A stretch of DNA of 64,000 nucleotides from Torreya grandis (GCA_037957365.1 JARHVA010003634.1:1083001-1147000), one strand, 5' to 3'. Counted from the stretch's first letter, positions 1 through 12,627 are shown. Numbers and translations: made by a program. Notes: generated by a model not told the origin, from the letters alone.

Positions 1-568
1 TCCTTTCAATTATGATCTTTGATGGGCTTTTATACAAATACATTTTGAATATTTGTAATAATCAACCTATTCAAATATGTGAAAATATGTTAGGAAGCAT
101 GTCATTTAAAAGAGATGATTATTAAAGAACATGGGACAAGTTTTCACTACTGGACAGGGGCCCAATACACTCCTATCTATTTACTGTGCACTAGTCCAAA
201 AGCAACATAAGCTTCTGAAACAAGAGTAATGGTACATTGTATGTTGAATAGGGATGAATAAAGATAAAATAAGAAAGGCTATAAGATATTTTCAGTAATT
301 ATAGGTCTTTAAAAGTTTTTTTTTAAATTACATGTTATCAAAATGTTCAATTGGCTAAACAAAATAAATATATCAATAACAACCATTATTAAACATTTAC
401 TGGTTAATTTTAAATGTCTACAATTTTTAAGAGTTTCATTGTTTCAAAGATAGGTTGACAATCCATATTATTCTTGTTTGAATGGAAGATTAACAAAGTA
501 AGTTTTGAATATTTTTATTGGTTATAGTGTATATCCATTAATTACTTCATTGACCATTGCATTCAAAA
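1..568. other. AT-rich DNA, no gene seen
   Basis: No reading frame or motif here can be tied to a known family. The stretch is AT-rich with short homopolymer runs and reads as decayed intergenic DNA. Confidence 0.5.
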
Positions 569-808
569 TTTCAATCAATCTTTCCATCAAATTATTAATT
601 ATAAATATAAATTAAGTAACACACCACTACACAAAACAAAACTTAAATAATAACAAAGTTGTAAACCTAGGTTTCAATCAACCTTTCCATCAAAATATCA
701 ATTACAAATATAAAATCAAGCAACACACCACTGCACAGAACATAACTTTATTAGTAACAAAGTCGTAAACGTAAGAAAACTTTATTACCAACAAAGTCGT
801 AAACCTGG
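569..808. repeat. about 103-bp tandem duplication with partial third unit
   Basis: The text starting tttcaatcaat at 569 returns at 672 with scattered changes. Both units share caacacaccactgcac-like and aacaaagtcgtaaac-like blocks. A partial third unit (aactttattaccaacaaag...) follows at about 777. A frame of 96 codons read on the minus strand across this repeat matches nothing I recognise and is probably chance. Confidence 0.7.
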
Positions 809-1635
809 GTTCGACGTGCAGAGGAAGCAAAGTGGCAGGATAATGATGATCAACATTTCTGTAGGTTCTTCTAGTCAGTTCTCTCAATTGAATTCTTTCC
901 GTGAATATGTTTCGCAAGACAAACAAACGATAATGCCCGTTCTTCCGTCGAACAATAGGGAAATCACATATGCGCCCTCGCGCTGATTTCATGCATATCG
1001 AGCCAATATGAGATAATCAAATCAGTTAGTCAATGTCAAAGTCGTGAATGTGAAGGTTCGAACACGACAGACATGATGAGGAAATCATGAATAAGTGTGG
1101 GCATCGTCATACCCTGCCACATTGGATAAGTCAGTCCACATCGCTCGCTTAAGTTAGAAATTCACTTTCGATAACGGAAATGGAGCGGAGACGGGAAAAA
1201 GGGGAACGGGAGGAATGATGGGCCTGGTCCAGCCGCATATGTTTCTGTGTGCTGGATATGGTCACCGAGGGCCTCGCAACTCCAATTCCAAAAGCCATTA
1301 GAATGACAAACTTATTTATATGGATGTGTTAGTATGAACGGAAAATAAGGAACTACTTCCACAACTGAATAACGCGCAGCAATGGCCAAAATGTCCGCAC
1401 AAGACACAACTCAGTTCTACGCTGCCTCGACATTCGTCTTGACGGTGTCTATCACGTCAAATCCTGTGGCTGAATTAACATTGGGATGTGCGGCTTTTCG
1501 CCCGTTATTGTTGAGGAGTAGTCCAACAGAATAGAGATGTCGCAAACCTACAATCGCAGCATGTATTTAAAACTCAATATGCAAAATGCGAATTTAATGC
1601 TTCCCGGATGAGAAAATCTTATGAACCAAACATAA
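809..1635. other. GC-richer unrecognised segment
   Basis: Base composition rises between about 1,050 and 1,550 compared with the flanks, which often marks an old coding or element remnant. I see no long frame or recognisable domain on either strand. Confidence 0.3.
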
Positions 1636-1790
1636 AATACAGAGCCCAATTTTCTTACATTAACGCAACATCAGAAGCGATGCCCGCATCCGTTTCTCGT
1701 TGGCCATTGCTTGTTTCTCTGCAGATTTTACAGCAGACAACAGATTTGGACACGACGTACTGTAAAAGAAAATAAAATAAAAGCAGAAAT
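1636..1790 (+). repeat. S-module end fragment
   Basis: Contains agaagcgatg, tttctcgttggcca, gattttacag and acagatttggacacgac. The same ordered blocks recur at 11,215-11,310 and 25,115-25,205, so this is the right end of the dispersed module named S here. Link sequence containing acccaacatgtgaagca follows, and recurs near 26,115. Confidence 0.7.
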
Positions 1791-1889
1791 TGGAACGTAG
1801 GTAGGTTATTTTAATTCGTCTATAATAGAGGTACTCGTTCTTCTACCCTTGGTACCCAACATGTGAAGCAAGAAAGCATAAATCATATT

Positions 1890-3400
1890 AACCAGTTTCG
1901 TTCGTATTAGGTTTGCACATAGATTATATATATCATTCTCTTCGTGTTAATAGAGTGATGTTATAATGAAACTGTTTTTTTTTTGGAATATAATAATTGA
2001 TTGGTTGTTAAATAAGAATGTTTTTTGGGTTAATCTTCCCTTTTTACTATATGACTTTATAATTGAAGAAAAACTATCTTTTAAATGTATCAAAATATAT
2101 GCATTACTAACCTAAGTTAGATGTGACTCTTTAAGGTATTTTAAAATTGTTTATACAACTCTAAAATATTTATTATTCAAAAGATTAATCCCACATTTAT
2201 TAGTAGTTTGTAACAATATTTAAAACTAATGTGCCATGATTCTTATGCCAATAGGGATGATGCCACAATAGAAATTGTCCTCTTGCTAAAATAACAGTTA
2301 ATTGGTTGTGGTGAATATGATTGTTTGTTTGGCCCTCCCCTCTCCTATGTAACTTAATAATAAAAAAACATCTTATTCAAATAGCTCTAAATACATGCCT
2401 TACAGCCCCATGTTAAATTTGACAATTCAATGCATATTCAAATTACTTTTAGGACTCTAAAATTGTCATGATTGAAAAAATAATTCTGCATTAGTTGTTA
2501 GGCTTGGCCTTTGGCAATATGTAAACCCAATATAACTCAATTATATGGTAATACATGTGATATCACAATGGAAGTGGGGCTTTCTTATTAGCATAATGGT
2601 TGATTGGTTAAGGGATAAGTATGTTATTTTACTTGACCTTATTCTATCTTCCTTTGTGGTTTCATAATCAAAAAATAAATTATATTGAAATGCGTCTAAA
2701 TACATATTGTAGTACCCCATCTCAGACATGAATCTTTAGTACATCTTGGAATAAATTTTAAGACTCTAGATCATTATCATTCAAAAAAAATAATCTCGTA
2801 TTAGTTCTTCAAATTTATCTACCACAACATGTGAATCTAATATAACATGATCCTATGTCGATAGAGGTGATGCAATAATGGAAGTGGCCTTCCTACTAAT
2901 ATAATGATTGATTTGTTGTAGGATGAGTATGTTTTCTTACTCAACCTTCTCCTCTCCTCTTATTAACTTTATAATTCCAAAATTAATCACAGTTAAATGG
3001 TTTACTATCCAAGTTTGATATGCCTATTCAATGCATCTTGGAATTTATTCTATAGCTATAAAATTCTTATCATTCAAAAAATTAATCCTATCTTAGTTAA
3101 GAGGATTAGTTCATGATAATATATCAACATAATTTAACATAATCCTTATGGCAATGGGGATGATATTATAATAAAAGTGACACTCATATTAACATAATAG
3201 CTAATTACGAGATGAATATGTCTTGTTACTCAGTCTTCCCCTCTCATCACCTATGGTGCCAAACCCCTTAGTAAATTCTCATCCAATTTCTTGTAAATAC
3301 ATTGCTTACTATACATGCCTTACTATCTCATGTCACATATGTGTGTATAATTCATCTTGGAATTGATTCTATTACTTTAAAATCCTTTCCGTTTAATAAA
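1890..3400 (+). repeat. Q array: about 300-bp degenerate repeat, roughly 5 units
   Basis: The landmark catgattcttatgccaatag, or a variant of it, appears near 1,920, 2,236, 2,540, 2,848 and 3,140, a spacing of about 300 bp. Each unit carries the same order of blocks: a gatgatgccacaat-like block, a ggatgaatatgtt block, a ctcaacctt-ccc-ctctcct block, a ctaaatacatgcctta block, a catcttggaatt block and a catt-aaaaaat-taatccca block. No coding potential is visible. The same unit recurs in at least six other places in the window. Confidence 0.8.
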
Positions 3401-3720
3401 ATAATTATGCAGTGGTTGGTTAACTTGGTATGATAATATTAATCAGTTTGATTCTTGGTTTTCTTGGTTCAACTTAGATCCTAGATATACATTAAGAATA
3501 CGAAAGTTGAGATTTTATTACTTTTTCTTTATGTTGATTTGAAAATATGATATCGCTTCTTCTCTATTTAGGACTATGAAGTCAAGTTTTATATAATAAT
3601 ACAACTTTCCCTAAATTATATAACACTACTTCCTTGGTCTTGATGTGACTCATCTTCGATAAGTATAAGTGCTTGAGTGAAAGCCTTTCCAACTCATTTT
3701 TAGTCTAGAATTAAGTCAAT
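3400..3720 (+). repeat. T module copy
   Basis: Starts after a ggttggttaacttgg block and includes ttccttggtcttgatgtgac. The same order is found at 17,100-17,380 and 42,850-43,100. Confidence 0.6.
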
Positions 3721-4089
3721 GGAAACATGTCCCACATTGATTGTATATATGAATTTATACAAGTAGCATTTTTGGTATCCTTTTTTACTTGTCGCTTACC
3801 AAACTTATATTTTATTGTTGGCCTCATGTCTTAGTTAATTAAAGAGTTTCATGATAGTCATTTGAAAGCTATTTATTGTATAATTTAGTACATGCATTTG
3901 GTACACTAGTTTGGAGTGGAGTATTCTTTAGGAGGAAATGAATCACTTATAGGCTACACAGAATTGGATTGGTTTGATGACATGTATGATCAAATAACAA
4001 TATCATGGTATTTTACCAACTTGAGTATAAAATAAGAACTTATATCAATAAGAAAAAATATTGTTATAAGCATTTTTTTAAGGAGAAAA
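3721..4089. other. AT-rich DNA, no gene seen
   Basis: Nothing recognised. It joins the T and P repeat modules. Confidence 0.4.
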
Positions 4090-4985
4090 ACTATTGATGT
4101 GTTGCCAATATTGTTCATGAGTCTCCTTGGATCTACTAGAACTAGATCAAGTATGGTATTCAAAAGTAGAAACCTACACTACTTTGGTGAGACAACCAAA
4201 TTACCATCCATATTAAATGTAACCAAGTCTAAAACCAAGGTAATAAACACATTGAGCATGACATGCATTAATTCAAAACTATATTCATTATTAAGTCATT
4301 GACTTTTAGTACGACTGAATGAAAGAGCATGTTGTCAATATTTTCACCAAACTAATGCCAATAATGGAGTTTCTTAATCTATGAGTGATTATTAGAATGA
4401 GGAAAGTCCTCCATTATGGGGGTTAGCCCAGTTTGTGCACTTCCTCCTTTCTTAAGTAATATTTAATGGTTAATCTTAGGATATGAAATAGCACATCGTA
4501 ATATTTATTTAAGTTAATTTCTATTTTCTAATATTTCAAATTAATATATTATTGTCTGATTATAAAAAATATTATAAATCAAAATATTCATATGATATTA
4601 TCATATTTTAATTAGATATCAAATTGCTAATGAAGTGTATTTTACACATAGGGAGTGGAAATTATGTATCAACCTCATCATAAGCTATCTTTTATAATCC
4701 CACCCAGTTATAGCTAGGAGTCAACCTTCTAGTGAGGTGTATTGGAAACTTGTATCGTGTGATGGTTAGGTATCATTATCTCTCTAATTAGACTTAGTCA
4801 TCTTGAGGGATATTTTATTTTTTTCTTGATAGGTTGGTTAGTCTTTAGTTACAAAACAATTAATTTTTTTCTTTCATAGTGTTTTATATATTCAAGATTT
4901 ATTAAGAAGAATTTAAGTAATATTATGTTGGCATAATCTATATACGTAATCGTATTATTTTATGTGACTATATTATCAAAATTAT
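4090..4985 (+). repeat. P module, copy 1
   Basis: Opens with a gttgtcaatattgttcatgagtct-like block and continues through a gcacattgagcatgacatgc block, then blocks on the themes ttagtac-aat-gaa-gatcaagtt and cctccatta-ggg-gtt. The same order is seen at 11,660, 23,383, 27,640 and 40,335. A 67-codon frame at 4,099-4,302 lies wholly in the repeat and shows no domain, so it is not called as a gene. Confidence 0.75.
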
Positions 4986-5034
4986 TTATTTGAGATTTGA
5001 TATTTTCATGATTGATTCTTACACACATATATTT

Positions 5035-5600
5035 TATATTAGTATACCATGATTCTTGTGCAAATTAGCATGATACCAAAATAAAATTGGCTATCCTACT
5101 AATATAATGATTTATTTTTTAAAGGATGAATATATTTTCTTTCTCAACCTTCCCCTCCTCTCCTTTTTGGTTTTACAATCCCAAAATTAAATAATGTTCA
5201 AATACTTCTAAATACATGGACTTTTAGCCAAAGTCATATATTCTTATTCAATACACCTTGGAATTACATTTATGACTCTAAAATCTTTATCTTTCTAAAA
5301 ACAAATCACACACAATCAAAATAATCTTTATCTACAAAAATATATAAACATGATTTATCGTGAACCTTATACTAATAACGATAACGCCACAATAGAAAGA
5401 GCTTTTATACTAACATTATTCTTAATTAACTGTAAGATGCATATATTTATTTTATCAAACTTCTCATCTCTTTTATGACTTTATATAAATCCCCATATTA
5501 AAATTTAAATGTCTCTAAATACATATTTTACCATCCAAAGTTGAGTATGCCTATTTAGCACACCTTAGAATTTATTTAAGGACTATAGAACTAGAAATAA
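5035..5600 (+). repeat. Q units, copy following P copy 1
   Basis: Two Q landmarks, at about 5,048 and 5,361, each followed by the standard order of unit blocks. The unit is cut off at about 5,600. Confidence 0.75.
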
Positions 5601-6019
5601 ATGGATTCCTTAAAAGAAGGAAAGAATGAGTAGCTAGATGAGTCATTCATCTTTCAAGAACCATAATATGTATATGTATAGGATAACACAACGACAAATT
5701 ACATTGTAGTGCATGTCTTATGTAAAAATAAAATTATCGTTGCAGTCCCTTGTTCGGTCTTCTATCTTTCAAAACTACGTCCATGCCCTCTTCTACCTGA
5801 ACTCCTTGTAGTGCTTCCCTAGTGGTTTCGGCCCTGCCATGACTGACACGGTGGGACCAAGGCTTGTTGTGATTAGCCCTGGGCCCTGCCAATACTGGCA
5901 AGCCTGGGATTGACAGGGGTTGGCCAATGGTCCTATCAAGACTGGCAAGCTAGGGCTAACTATGTTGAGTTCTGGTAAAGTTAAAAAGTGGTCTAGGAAA
6001 GCATTGAGTAGGTGTGGGA
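5601..6019. other. Unrecognised segment with short internal repeat
   Basis: GC-rich between about 5,750 and 5,960. The phrase (a/g)actggcaagc occurs twice about 50 bp apart. The last bases before the LTR, ggtgtggga, resemble a polypurine tract. Confidence 0.35.
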
Positions 6020-6310
6020 TGTTAGTGTATTTTACTAGTTAGCTTTCAGTTAATGCTTCTATTATTTCAGTTAATACTGCCATTGGGCTTCAGTTGTACA
6101 TGCAAGCATTGGTAACTAGTCTACTTCACTATGATTAAGCCTAGTTAGGTTTAGTGTAGGTGATGTTAAGTGGGAGTTAATGCATTTATCAAACTCCACT
6201 AACACTAACAGCTTTTGGCTATATGTACACACTTATTTTCATTCAATTAAGCTGAACAATATTCTTTGTTGATCGCTGTTTTAACCCAGAGATTCTATTG
6301 AAATTTGACA
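6020..6310 (+). mobile_element. Ty1-copia-type LTR, 291 bp
   Basis: Starts TGTTAG and ends TTGACA, so it has the usual TG...CA ends. It is followed directly by tggtatcaga, the primer site copied from initiator tRNA-Met in most plant copia elements. This makes it a 5' LTR on the plus strand. I found no partner LTR downstream, so the 3' end has been lost or has decayed. A purine-rich stretch just upstream leaves open that this LTR was once shared between two elements. Confidence 0.75.
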
Positions 6311-6322
6311 TGGTATCAGATC
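6311..6322 (+). other. Primer-binding site, initiator tRNA-Met type
   Basis: tggtatcagatc abuts the LTR end. The first ten bases match the copia primer-site consensus. Confidence 0.75.
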
Positions 6323-6479
6323 TAAAAGTTCTAGTAATGAGCATCAATTTATGTAGATGTTTTTTATTTTTATTCTCTTGAATTAATTGAGAAGAATTTG
6401 TATATTGCTTCTATTTGCATTTGCATGTAAACTTAGTTGTGCAGATCTGTGAGAAGGATACATGGTTTCTAGCTTGCTG

Positions 6480-7545
6480 TTGAAAAAGCGTAGTTCACTA
6501 CCACTGCTCCCTCTTTCGGTTTCAAGACACTAGAGGAAAATGGGTATTCGGAAACATCATTGAGTTTTCCACATTCCCCACAGAAATCAACGCTAGTTCT
6601 CCCATGGTTTGCAAAGGCTCAAGAAGCGAAGAGCTTGTGTTCATACACATACCACCTTTCCTTTCACTTTCGTAGGATCGAGCTTGCTTCAGCATGTAAG
6701 GTCTCTGGTTTTGTAAACTAGCGTAGTCTGACAAATCTTGAAGGCTCCCTTTAAATTGGGTCTGGGTTTGAGGGTACAACCTAGTCGTCTACTTTGGATC
6801 AGGTGGATTAAACTGAGGTGGTGGATTAACCAAAGGGAGGGCATTACTGATCAACTTGGATGAATTTTGCACCTACTCGTTGATATGCCCCTCAACACCC
6901 CTTTGGTGCTTCAGCTCGGCCAAAGACTACCTGATCTGGTCTTTCATGTCACCAAAATTCTCAACGTAGTCTCCGATGCCAAAGCTTTCACTTTTACTAA
7001 GGCCTCTAGTATTTATGGAGAGCGTCACAGCCTAGGTAGTCTTTCAAACTCAGGCTGCTTACACATCCTCAAGGGGGGATTTTTTTTAAGGGTAAACTGT
7101 GTGTAGATTATTGGCCGCTGAAGGAAAGCGTGTTCTAACTGAAAATAGATCCTCTGTCAATGCCACGAAATTTTGAGTCTCTGAGGCTCCTTGACGGCCC
7201 CCATAACTTGCATGGTGGTTTATCTTGTGCTCGTTGCTATATTTTTGGGTCTGAACAGCCTGTTCTTGGATCCACATTATATCCAAATAGATTGTACATG
7301 CTCACCATTCACTGAAAGAATGGATTTTTGGCATTAGAGAGAAGCTACAACCTGTACATGCATCAATGGCAGTGCCTAAAGCCATGCTTCAATCTGGTTT
7401 CTTCTCCTTACAGACCTGTGTGGACATTGACGGCACCGTACAAATTTATCTTCTCCTTGTTTACGTCAAAACATAATTTTGCCCTAATCATTCTTGGTAG
7501 ATCTTCCCTAAAATCATTTTAAAATTAGCTATTTTTTAATTGTTA
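6480..7545 (-). pseudogene. Unrecognised protein-like relic inside copia remnant
   Basis: This stretch is GC-richer than its surroundings and has open frames of 85 codons (6,522-6,779) and 66 codons (7,086-7,286) on the minus strand. Both are polar and rich in Q, S and N, in a different frame each, consistent with one frame broken by indels. I recognise no domain. It lies between a plus-strand copia primer site and a plus-strand gag-like relic, so it may be foreign sequence carried in a copia or a later insertion. Confidence 0.35.
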
Positions 7546-8199
7546 TTTTTTAAATGGTTGTTTTATTTCACCTTATGGGAGTTGTTTTTGGCTTAAATGT
7601 ACACGAGGGCAAAAAAAAGGGGTGTGTATGACTTTTGTTGATTGTGAAGAGGTTTTGGATTTTTTTTTCCAAATCTAACGAGTTTTTACATGGCATGTTT
7701 TGCTTTTAAATCTATCGAGCATTTAAATTTTTAGTGCAGTTTTTTATTAAATAAGTCATTAATGATGGAAAATGTATTTTGCTATAACTTTTGATTGGTA
7801 ACTCAGAATTGAGTACCACTTTTTTCAAAAGTGCATATTTTTTCATCCTCTTTTCATTGGCCTAATTTTATTTGTAAAACACACTCAAGTTATAAAGTGT
7901 AATATTCAGGGGGTTGTGTGCCACACTAGTTTTTGCAGCATACATCGTGCACTCATTGTTCTCATCTATATGGACTCATTTTTAGTCTAGTTTGAAGTTC
8001 ATCTCTAGAGCATGCACAATTTTTTACCCACTCCAGCACTGATTGCTCACTTGGACACATTCTTGACTGTGTCTGACGTCCCTTTCATGAGCGTGCTTCA
8101 GGGGTTTATTATAGAGTATATTATGCATTTGTGCACTTTTTTGATGTCTTTTCTTGGTCCTTTCAAACTCACTTAAAAATCTCTAAATGAGGAGAGTTG
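7546..8199. other. Spacer between element relics
   Basis: AT-rich, with no recognisable domain on either strand. Confidence 0.35.
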
Positions 8200-8205
8200 T
8201 TTCAT

Positions 8206-8690
8206 CTCTAGTGATTCATCTTGAGAAGGACAATTATGCATTTTGGCATGCTTACATGGAACATTTGCTCACACATAAGAATCATATTCCATTTATATAT
8301 GGATAGATTCTTACACCCACTAACCTTGTTCGGTTCAATAAGTGGGCTAATACTTGTGACAAGATTTTTGCCACTCTTTTACTTCATGTTTTCATGGATC
8401 TTCATTGTCATGTGAAACATACAGAGTGTCCATGCACTATTTGGAGTATACTACAAAGTCTTTTCAGTGATCCTATAGAGATTTATGTCACACCTCCTCC
8501 TCCGCTTCCTATTGTTTCTTCTGAGACTATTGTACTCTCTCCTCATGCTTTTACTTCTTATGATGATATGTCTATGGTAGATGGTGTTTTTCCTTGTGTC
8601 GAGCGCCCACTATATGATGAGATTTTGACAAAACTTAGTTGTCTTATTGCAGATTCTACATACGTTAAAAGTGTCTTGGGTTCCCCGAAA
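8206..8690 (+). pseudogene. Copia gag (UBN2-like) relic
   Basis: One reading frame from about 8,220 gives KDNYAFWHAYMEHLL, then after one stop NKWANTCDKIFATLLLHV, and then CTIWSILQSLF. The pattern is aromatic-W near the start, a D-(6)-I block, then TIW..L...F. This is the layout of the copia gag domain known as UBN2, in which W...D...I...A..W..L...F is conserved. A proline-rich stretch (TPPPPLP) follows. The relic sits about 1.9 kb after the copia primer site at 6,311, further than usual, so either the spacer was inserted later or the two belong to different elements. Confidence 0.55.
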
Positions 8691-9125
8691 CTAATCTGCA
8701 ATAACCGGTTTCAGCCCCAGGAATTTCCCGGGGTGTCAGTACCATTGCACCGTAGATCAACTGCCAACTCTTAGCCGCTCTGCCAACTCCTAGCCACTCA
8801 ACGAAACTCATCCACGTAGGGCTGAGAGAGGCCATCCAACAGTTGACTCAGCTCTTGGCATGCCAAATTTTGGCCGATTTGGGGGCAATGGGAAGAGGGC
8901 GAGCCCCCCTGACTTGTCAGTCATGATAAGGTCCGGATCAAACAATGTCATACCGAGATTTTCTTGGGGTGTCAGACTTTCGAAACTCGGGGCCAACTGC
9001 ACAAGGACATATGGAGGATTGATGCTAGGAGATTTAGACTGATAAGTTGTCAGTCCAGAAACCAATCGTCTGCGGTCACATGGTCCTGAGGATAGAGTGC
9101 GGGTGTCCACCTGAGAGATGGCGGG
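8690..9125. other. GC-rich island of unknown origin
   Basis: About half G+C with CpG-containing words (ccggtttcagcccc, ggccgatttgggggc) inside DNA that is otherwise about 30% G+C. It includes a near-direct repeat of ctgccaactc-tagcc at 8,760-8,800, and two copies of a ggggtgtcag phrase (8,731 and 8,967). No domain is recognised in the frames read either way, so it looks like an inserted fragment. Confidence 0.35.
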
Positions 9126-9179
9126 AGCACGGTGGCAAGATAGTAGACATCTTTGTCATTTTTCATCATATTATTTGAG

Positions 9180-9800
9180 CATTATGTCACTTTACATAGA
9201 TTTTAATTTATGTAAAATTTATTGTTTTAAATCATGGCATAGTTTGTAGGAGAAGAAAATATCAAAATTATATATATATATATATATATTAGATTTTATA
9301 TTTAATATTTTTTTTAAATATGATTAAAATAAATAAATTTTATTTTAAGTTGAAATAAATATAATTTTTTATCTATTCAATAAATTATACTAATTTTTAA
9401 TATAGAAAAATAGCCACTTAAAATATATTTAGAATTTATATTTTAAAAATATTTTTCATTTTTATTTTAATTGAATTATGTATCTCATCTTATTATATAA
9501 TAATATAAATAGATATAAATTTAATATTCTAATTTATATGTAAATTAATATAAAATATTTTAAAAAAAATTAATAACAATTATTTTTTTTTAAATTATTT
9601 TGTATTGCAAAAATTTGACAAAATAAGTAAGTAAAAAAATAAATCAATATTCATTCAAAGAATATGTATATATAGATTTTTTAAATATAAATAAGATCGA
9701 AATATATCTATATAAAATTATTTTTGTAATTTGAATGAAATTCAAAATGAAAAGTTATAATTACCAACAAACCAAAATTATAAAGATAGGACAATCTTCT
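9180..9800. other. Extremely AT-rich tract with short TA microsatellite
   Basis: Almost pure A/T with a (ta)n run at about 9,270-9,290. No gene is possible here. Confidence 0.6.
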
Positions 9801-10615
9801 TCTGAATAATTTCTCGCTGCTAAATGGAACGTTTAAAAAACAAACTGTAAAACTTTTTCAAGATTTAAATGGCATTACGACTATTCTTATCACTAATAGC
9901 TATTAGACTAAATAGAATAGTTACAAATAGTTAGTCTAATCCTTTACCACTACTAGGAAATGAATTAGCATAGACAAAGAATTAAAAAAATTAGAAATTT
10001 CTATATCAAAGCTCTAAACAAATACTTGCTCGTCTAAACCCCAGCTCCCATGATGCCAGCAAATATTAATTATGGTCGAGACCCATAACACTTAGGCAAA
10101 CTTAATTATCTATCAAACATACCCATTCTTGGTTTTGATAGTTTAGACATTTAATATGCCTCTCAAATTTAGTTGTATGTTTTGCTTATGACATCAAGTC
10201 TATGCGTCAGTTTTTTACCTAAGCCCTGATTGTCTATGATCATGCCACATGGTCTTTCAAGGCTTAGGATCATTTTAGACTTAGTCTTTAGCTCTATTTC
10301 AATCGAGCTCTGTGGAGTTACACTTGTCAAGAAATCAGCAAAGAAAAACTTTTGGGACTTAGTCAAACATTGAAATTACAAGATGATATTTAATAGGACC
10401 ATCAAATTTAATACAGTGTTATGCTGATGTCATCACAACCACACATTTTTGGATTTCTAGGATTGAATACAATTGTGCCATTAAGTATAATTTTAGGTCG
10501 TAGTCCTGTCTCTATGCCCAATACTGCCCTCTAAACCATGGGCTCTTTCATAACTAAAAACATTTTCAATTAGGCGCAGGTACTAAAACTACTTCACGAC
10601 TCTTATTATTTTTAT
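9801..10615. other. Unrecognised intergenic DNA
   Basis: No domain or repeat partner was found in the window. A 65-codon minus frame at 10,169-10,366 has no recognisable features. Confidence 0.35.
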
Positions 10616-11655
10616 TAATATATGAGGAGAAAAGAAGTATAATATAATTACATAATGTTTACTCTTAAATTACTTAATCCTAAAATAGACGATGATTATT
10701 TGTTACAAAATGTCACATGATACAAACAAAATAAATAGTTAATTCTTTAAAAATATATCAAATAAAAAAAGGATGTACTACTAAATAAAAAAATAAATAA
10801 ATAAAAGGGGAATAAATAATATATGTTTTGTATTTATTATAAATACTGATTAAAATAATAAAATTATTAATATATATAAATATCTGTATTATTTTCTTAG
10901 TCATGGAAATCAATGTTTTAACTCCATGTGCGCAATCTCTCGTCAAAGTTTAGTGACCCCATATTGAGCTTAAAACAATTCACCGACTTTTGCACCCTAA
11001 ACTTTATTTTATTCCTCTTGTTTTGCTCAATAATGTGATAATGCAAAAATTTGGTTAGTCGGATCAAATGTAGATAAGGCAATATAGTACGAAAAATTAT
11101 ATCATAATACATTGATATAGATGATAAATATGTTAATAAACGTTGTTTATTGCATTTGGTAGACTGGCGAGGTTTAGATTATTTAGGAGCTTGATCAGTC
11201 ATGGAAGTGAGGCGGAGAAGCGATGTCCCCATTCGTTTCTCGTTGGTCACTGCCTCTTTCACTGCAGATTTTACAGTCGACGACAGATTTGGACACGACA
11301 TACTATAAAATGTAAAGCTAATCTGACCATGACTAGAATAATCCAGGCAAGAAACGAGTAAGAGTATCTCAGTGATGCAAAATTAGCCATTTTTCTCTTA
11401 AGGAAGTTATAAACAAGCAATTCGATAGATTGTCGACTAATGATGATCGAAAGTTCAAGCGAGAAAATGTATGGATTGTCGACGAAGTATAAATTGGTTT
11501 TTACAACATAAAAGATTGAATATAACAATGTTACGCAGCTACACTAGCTACGAAATCGCATTCAGAGAAAATGTAGTATAAGCGCACCTAACTTCCACTT
11601 GTGTTTTTTCTCATTTTCCCCGGCCTGACAGGCTGAATAGTTTTCTTTGCATATA
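10615..11655 (+). repeat. S module, full copy
   Basis: The ordered blocks are acataatgtttactc, gatgattatttgt, gtcatggaaatcaatgtttt, cgcaatctctcgtcaaag, atattgagcttaaaa, tgttttgctcaataatgtg, tggttagtcggatcaaatg, gattggcgaggttta-like, gaagcgatgtccccat, acagatttggacacgac and cggcctgacaggctgaatag. The same order is seen at 24,480-25,540. The right part recurs near 1,640 and 39,350, the left part near 16,520, 28,930 and 42,260. Small frames inside are not coding. Confidence 0.8.
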
Positions 11656-11659
11656 CGTA

Positions 11660-12618
11660 AAAGTGTCGGGATGTTGTCAGTATTGGTCATGAGTCTTTTT
11701 GGATGTACTAGACTGTGATCGTGTTTGGTGTACAATAGGGGAAACGTACCCTACTTTGGTGCAACAACCAAAGTGTCATCCACGTTACATTGAACAAGTG
11801 GAGCACCAATATAATAAGCACATGGAGCACAAAATGTATTATATTAAACATGGCATTCAGGATTAGGTTATTGATTTTTAGAATGGAAGATCAAGTTACC
11901 AATAGTTTTGTCAATTATATTTTAGAGATGAAGTTTTTTAATCTATAAGTGATTATTAGATTGAGCAAAGTCTTCTATTAGTCATTGGCCTTTAGTATAA
12001 TCAAATAGAAGATCAAGTTATCAACATCTTTGCCAATTCTATGTGAGAGACAAAGTTTGTTTCTCTACAATGATTCTTTGGAGTGAAAAAATTCTTCCAT
12101 TAAAGAGGTTACCTCTATTTATATGCTTCATCCTTCTATCTTTCCAAAATAGAATATAATTTTTTGTTTTAAGGTATGAAAAAGTATTTCATAATATTTA
12201 CGTAAGTTAATTTTTATTGCTTAAAATTCTACATCAATTTATCATTGTTTTATTAAAATAAATAATATAAATCCAAATATTTATCCAATATTTTGATCTT
12301 TTAATTAAGTGTGATCTTCTTATTGAGACATTCTATACGACACTCCTAATAAGTGTAAATTGTGTATCAACCTCCTATTAAAATGTCTTTTAGAATATTA
12401 TTAAGTGAAAATTAGACATCAATCTCTTAATAAAGTGTAGTGTAGACTCGTATTGAATAACAATTAATTATCACATTCTCTTTAATTAAACATTCATCGA
12501 AAATATTATTTTTATTTTTATCTTTTTTGAGTTAATCTTCATTTACGAACCAGTCACTTTTTTCTTTTTATATGTTTTTCTATGCTCAAATTTTTATAAT
12601 GAGAATTTGAATTAATAT
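11660..12618 (+). repeat. P module, copy 2 (left end of segment copy A)
   Basis: Aligns block for block with 40,340-41,300. Both share ttggatgtactagact, ggtgtacaatag, caccaatataataagcac and gtatgaaaaagtatttcat-like blocks. It is the left part of the segment present twice in the window. Confidence 0.8.
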
Positions 12619-12627
12619 TGCTAGTAC
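12619..12627. other. Putative 9-bp target duplication, left
   Basis: tgctagtac lies here and tgttagtac lies at 15,574-15,582, flanking sequence absent from segment copy B (8 of 9 bases match). Confidence 0.5.

Noticed and set aside
702..992. 96-codon minus-strand frame
   Set aside because: It spans a tandem duplication and an AT-rich flank, has no recognisable domain, and its end is hydrophobic low-complexity text.
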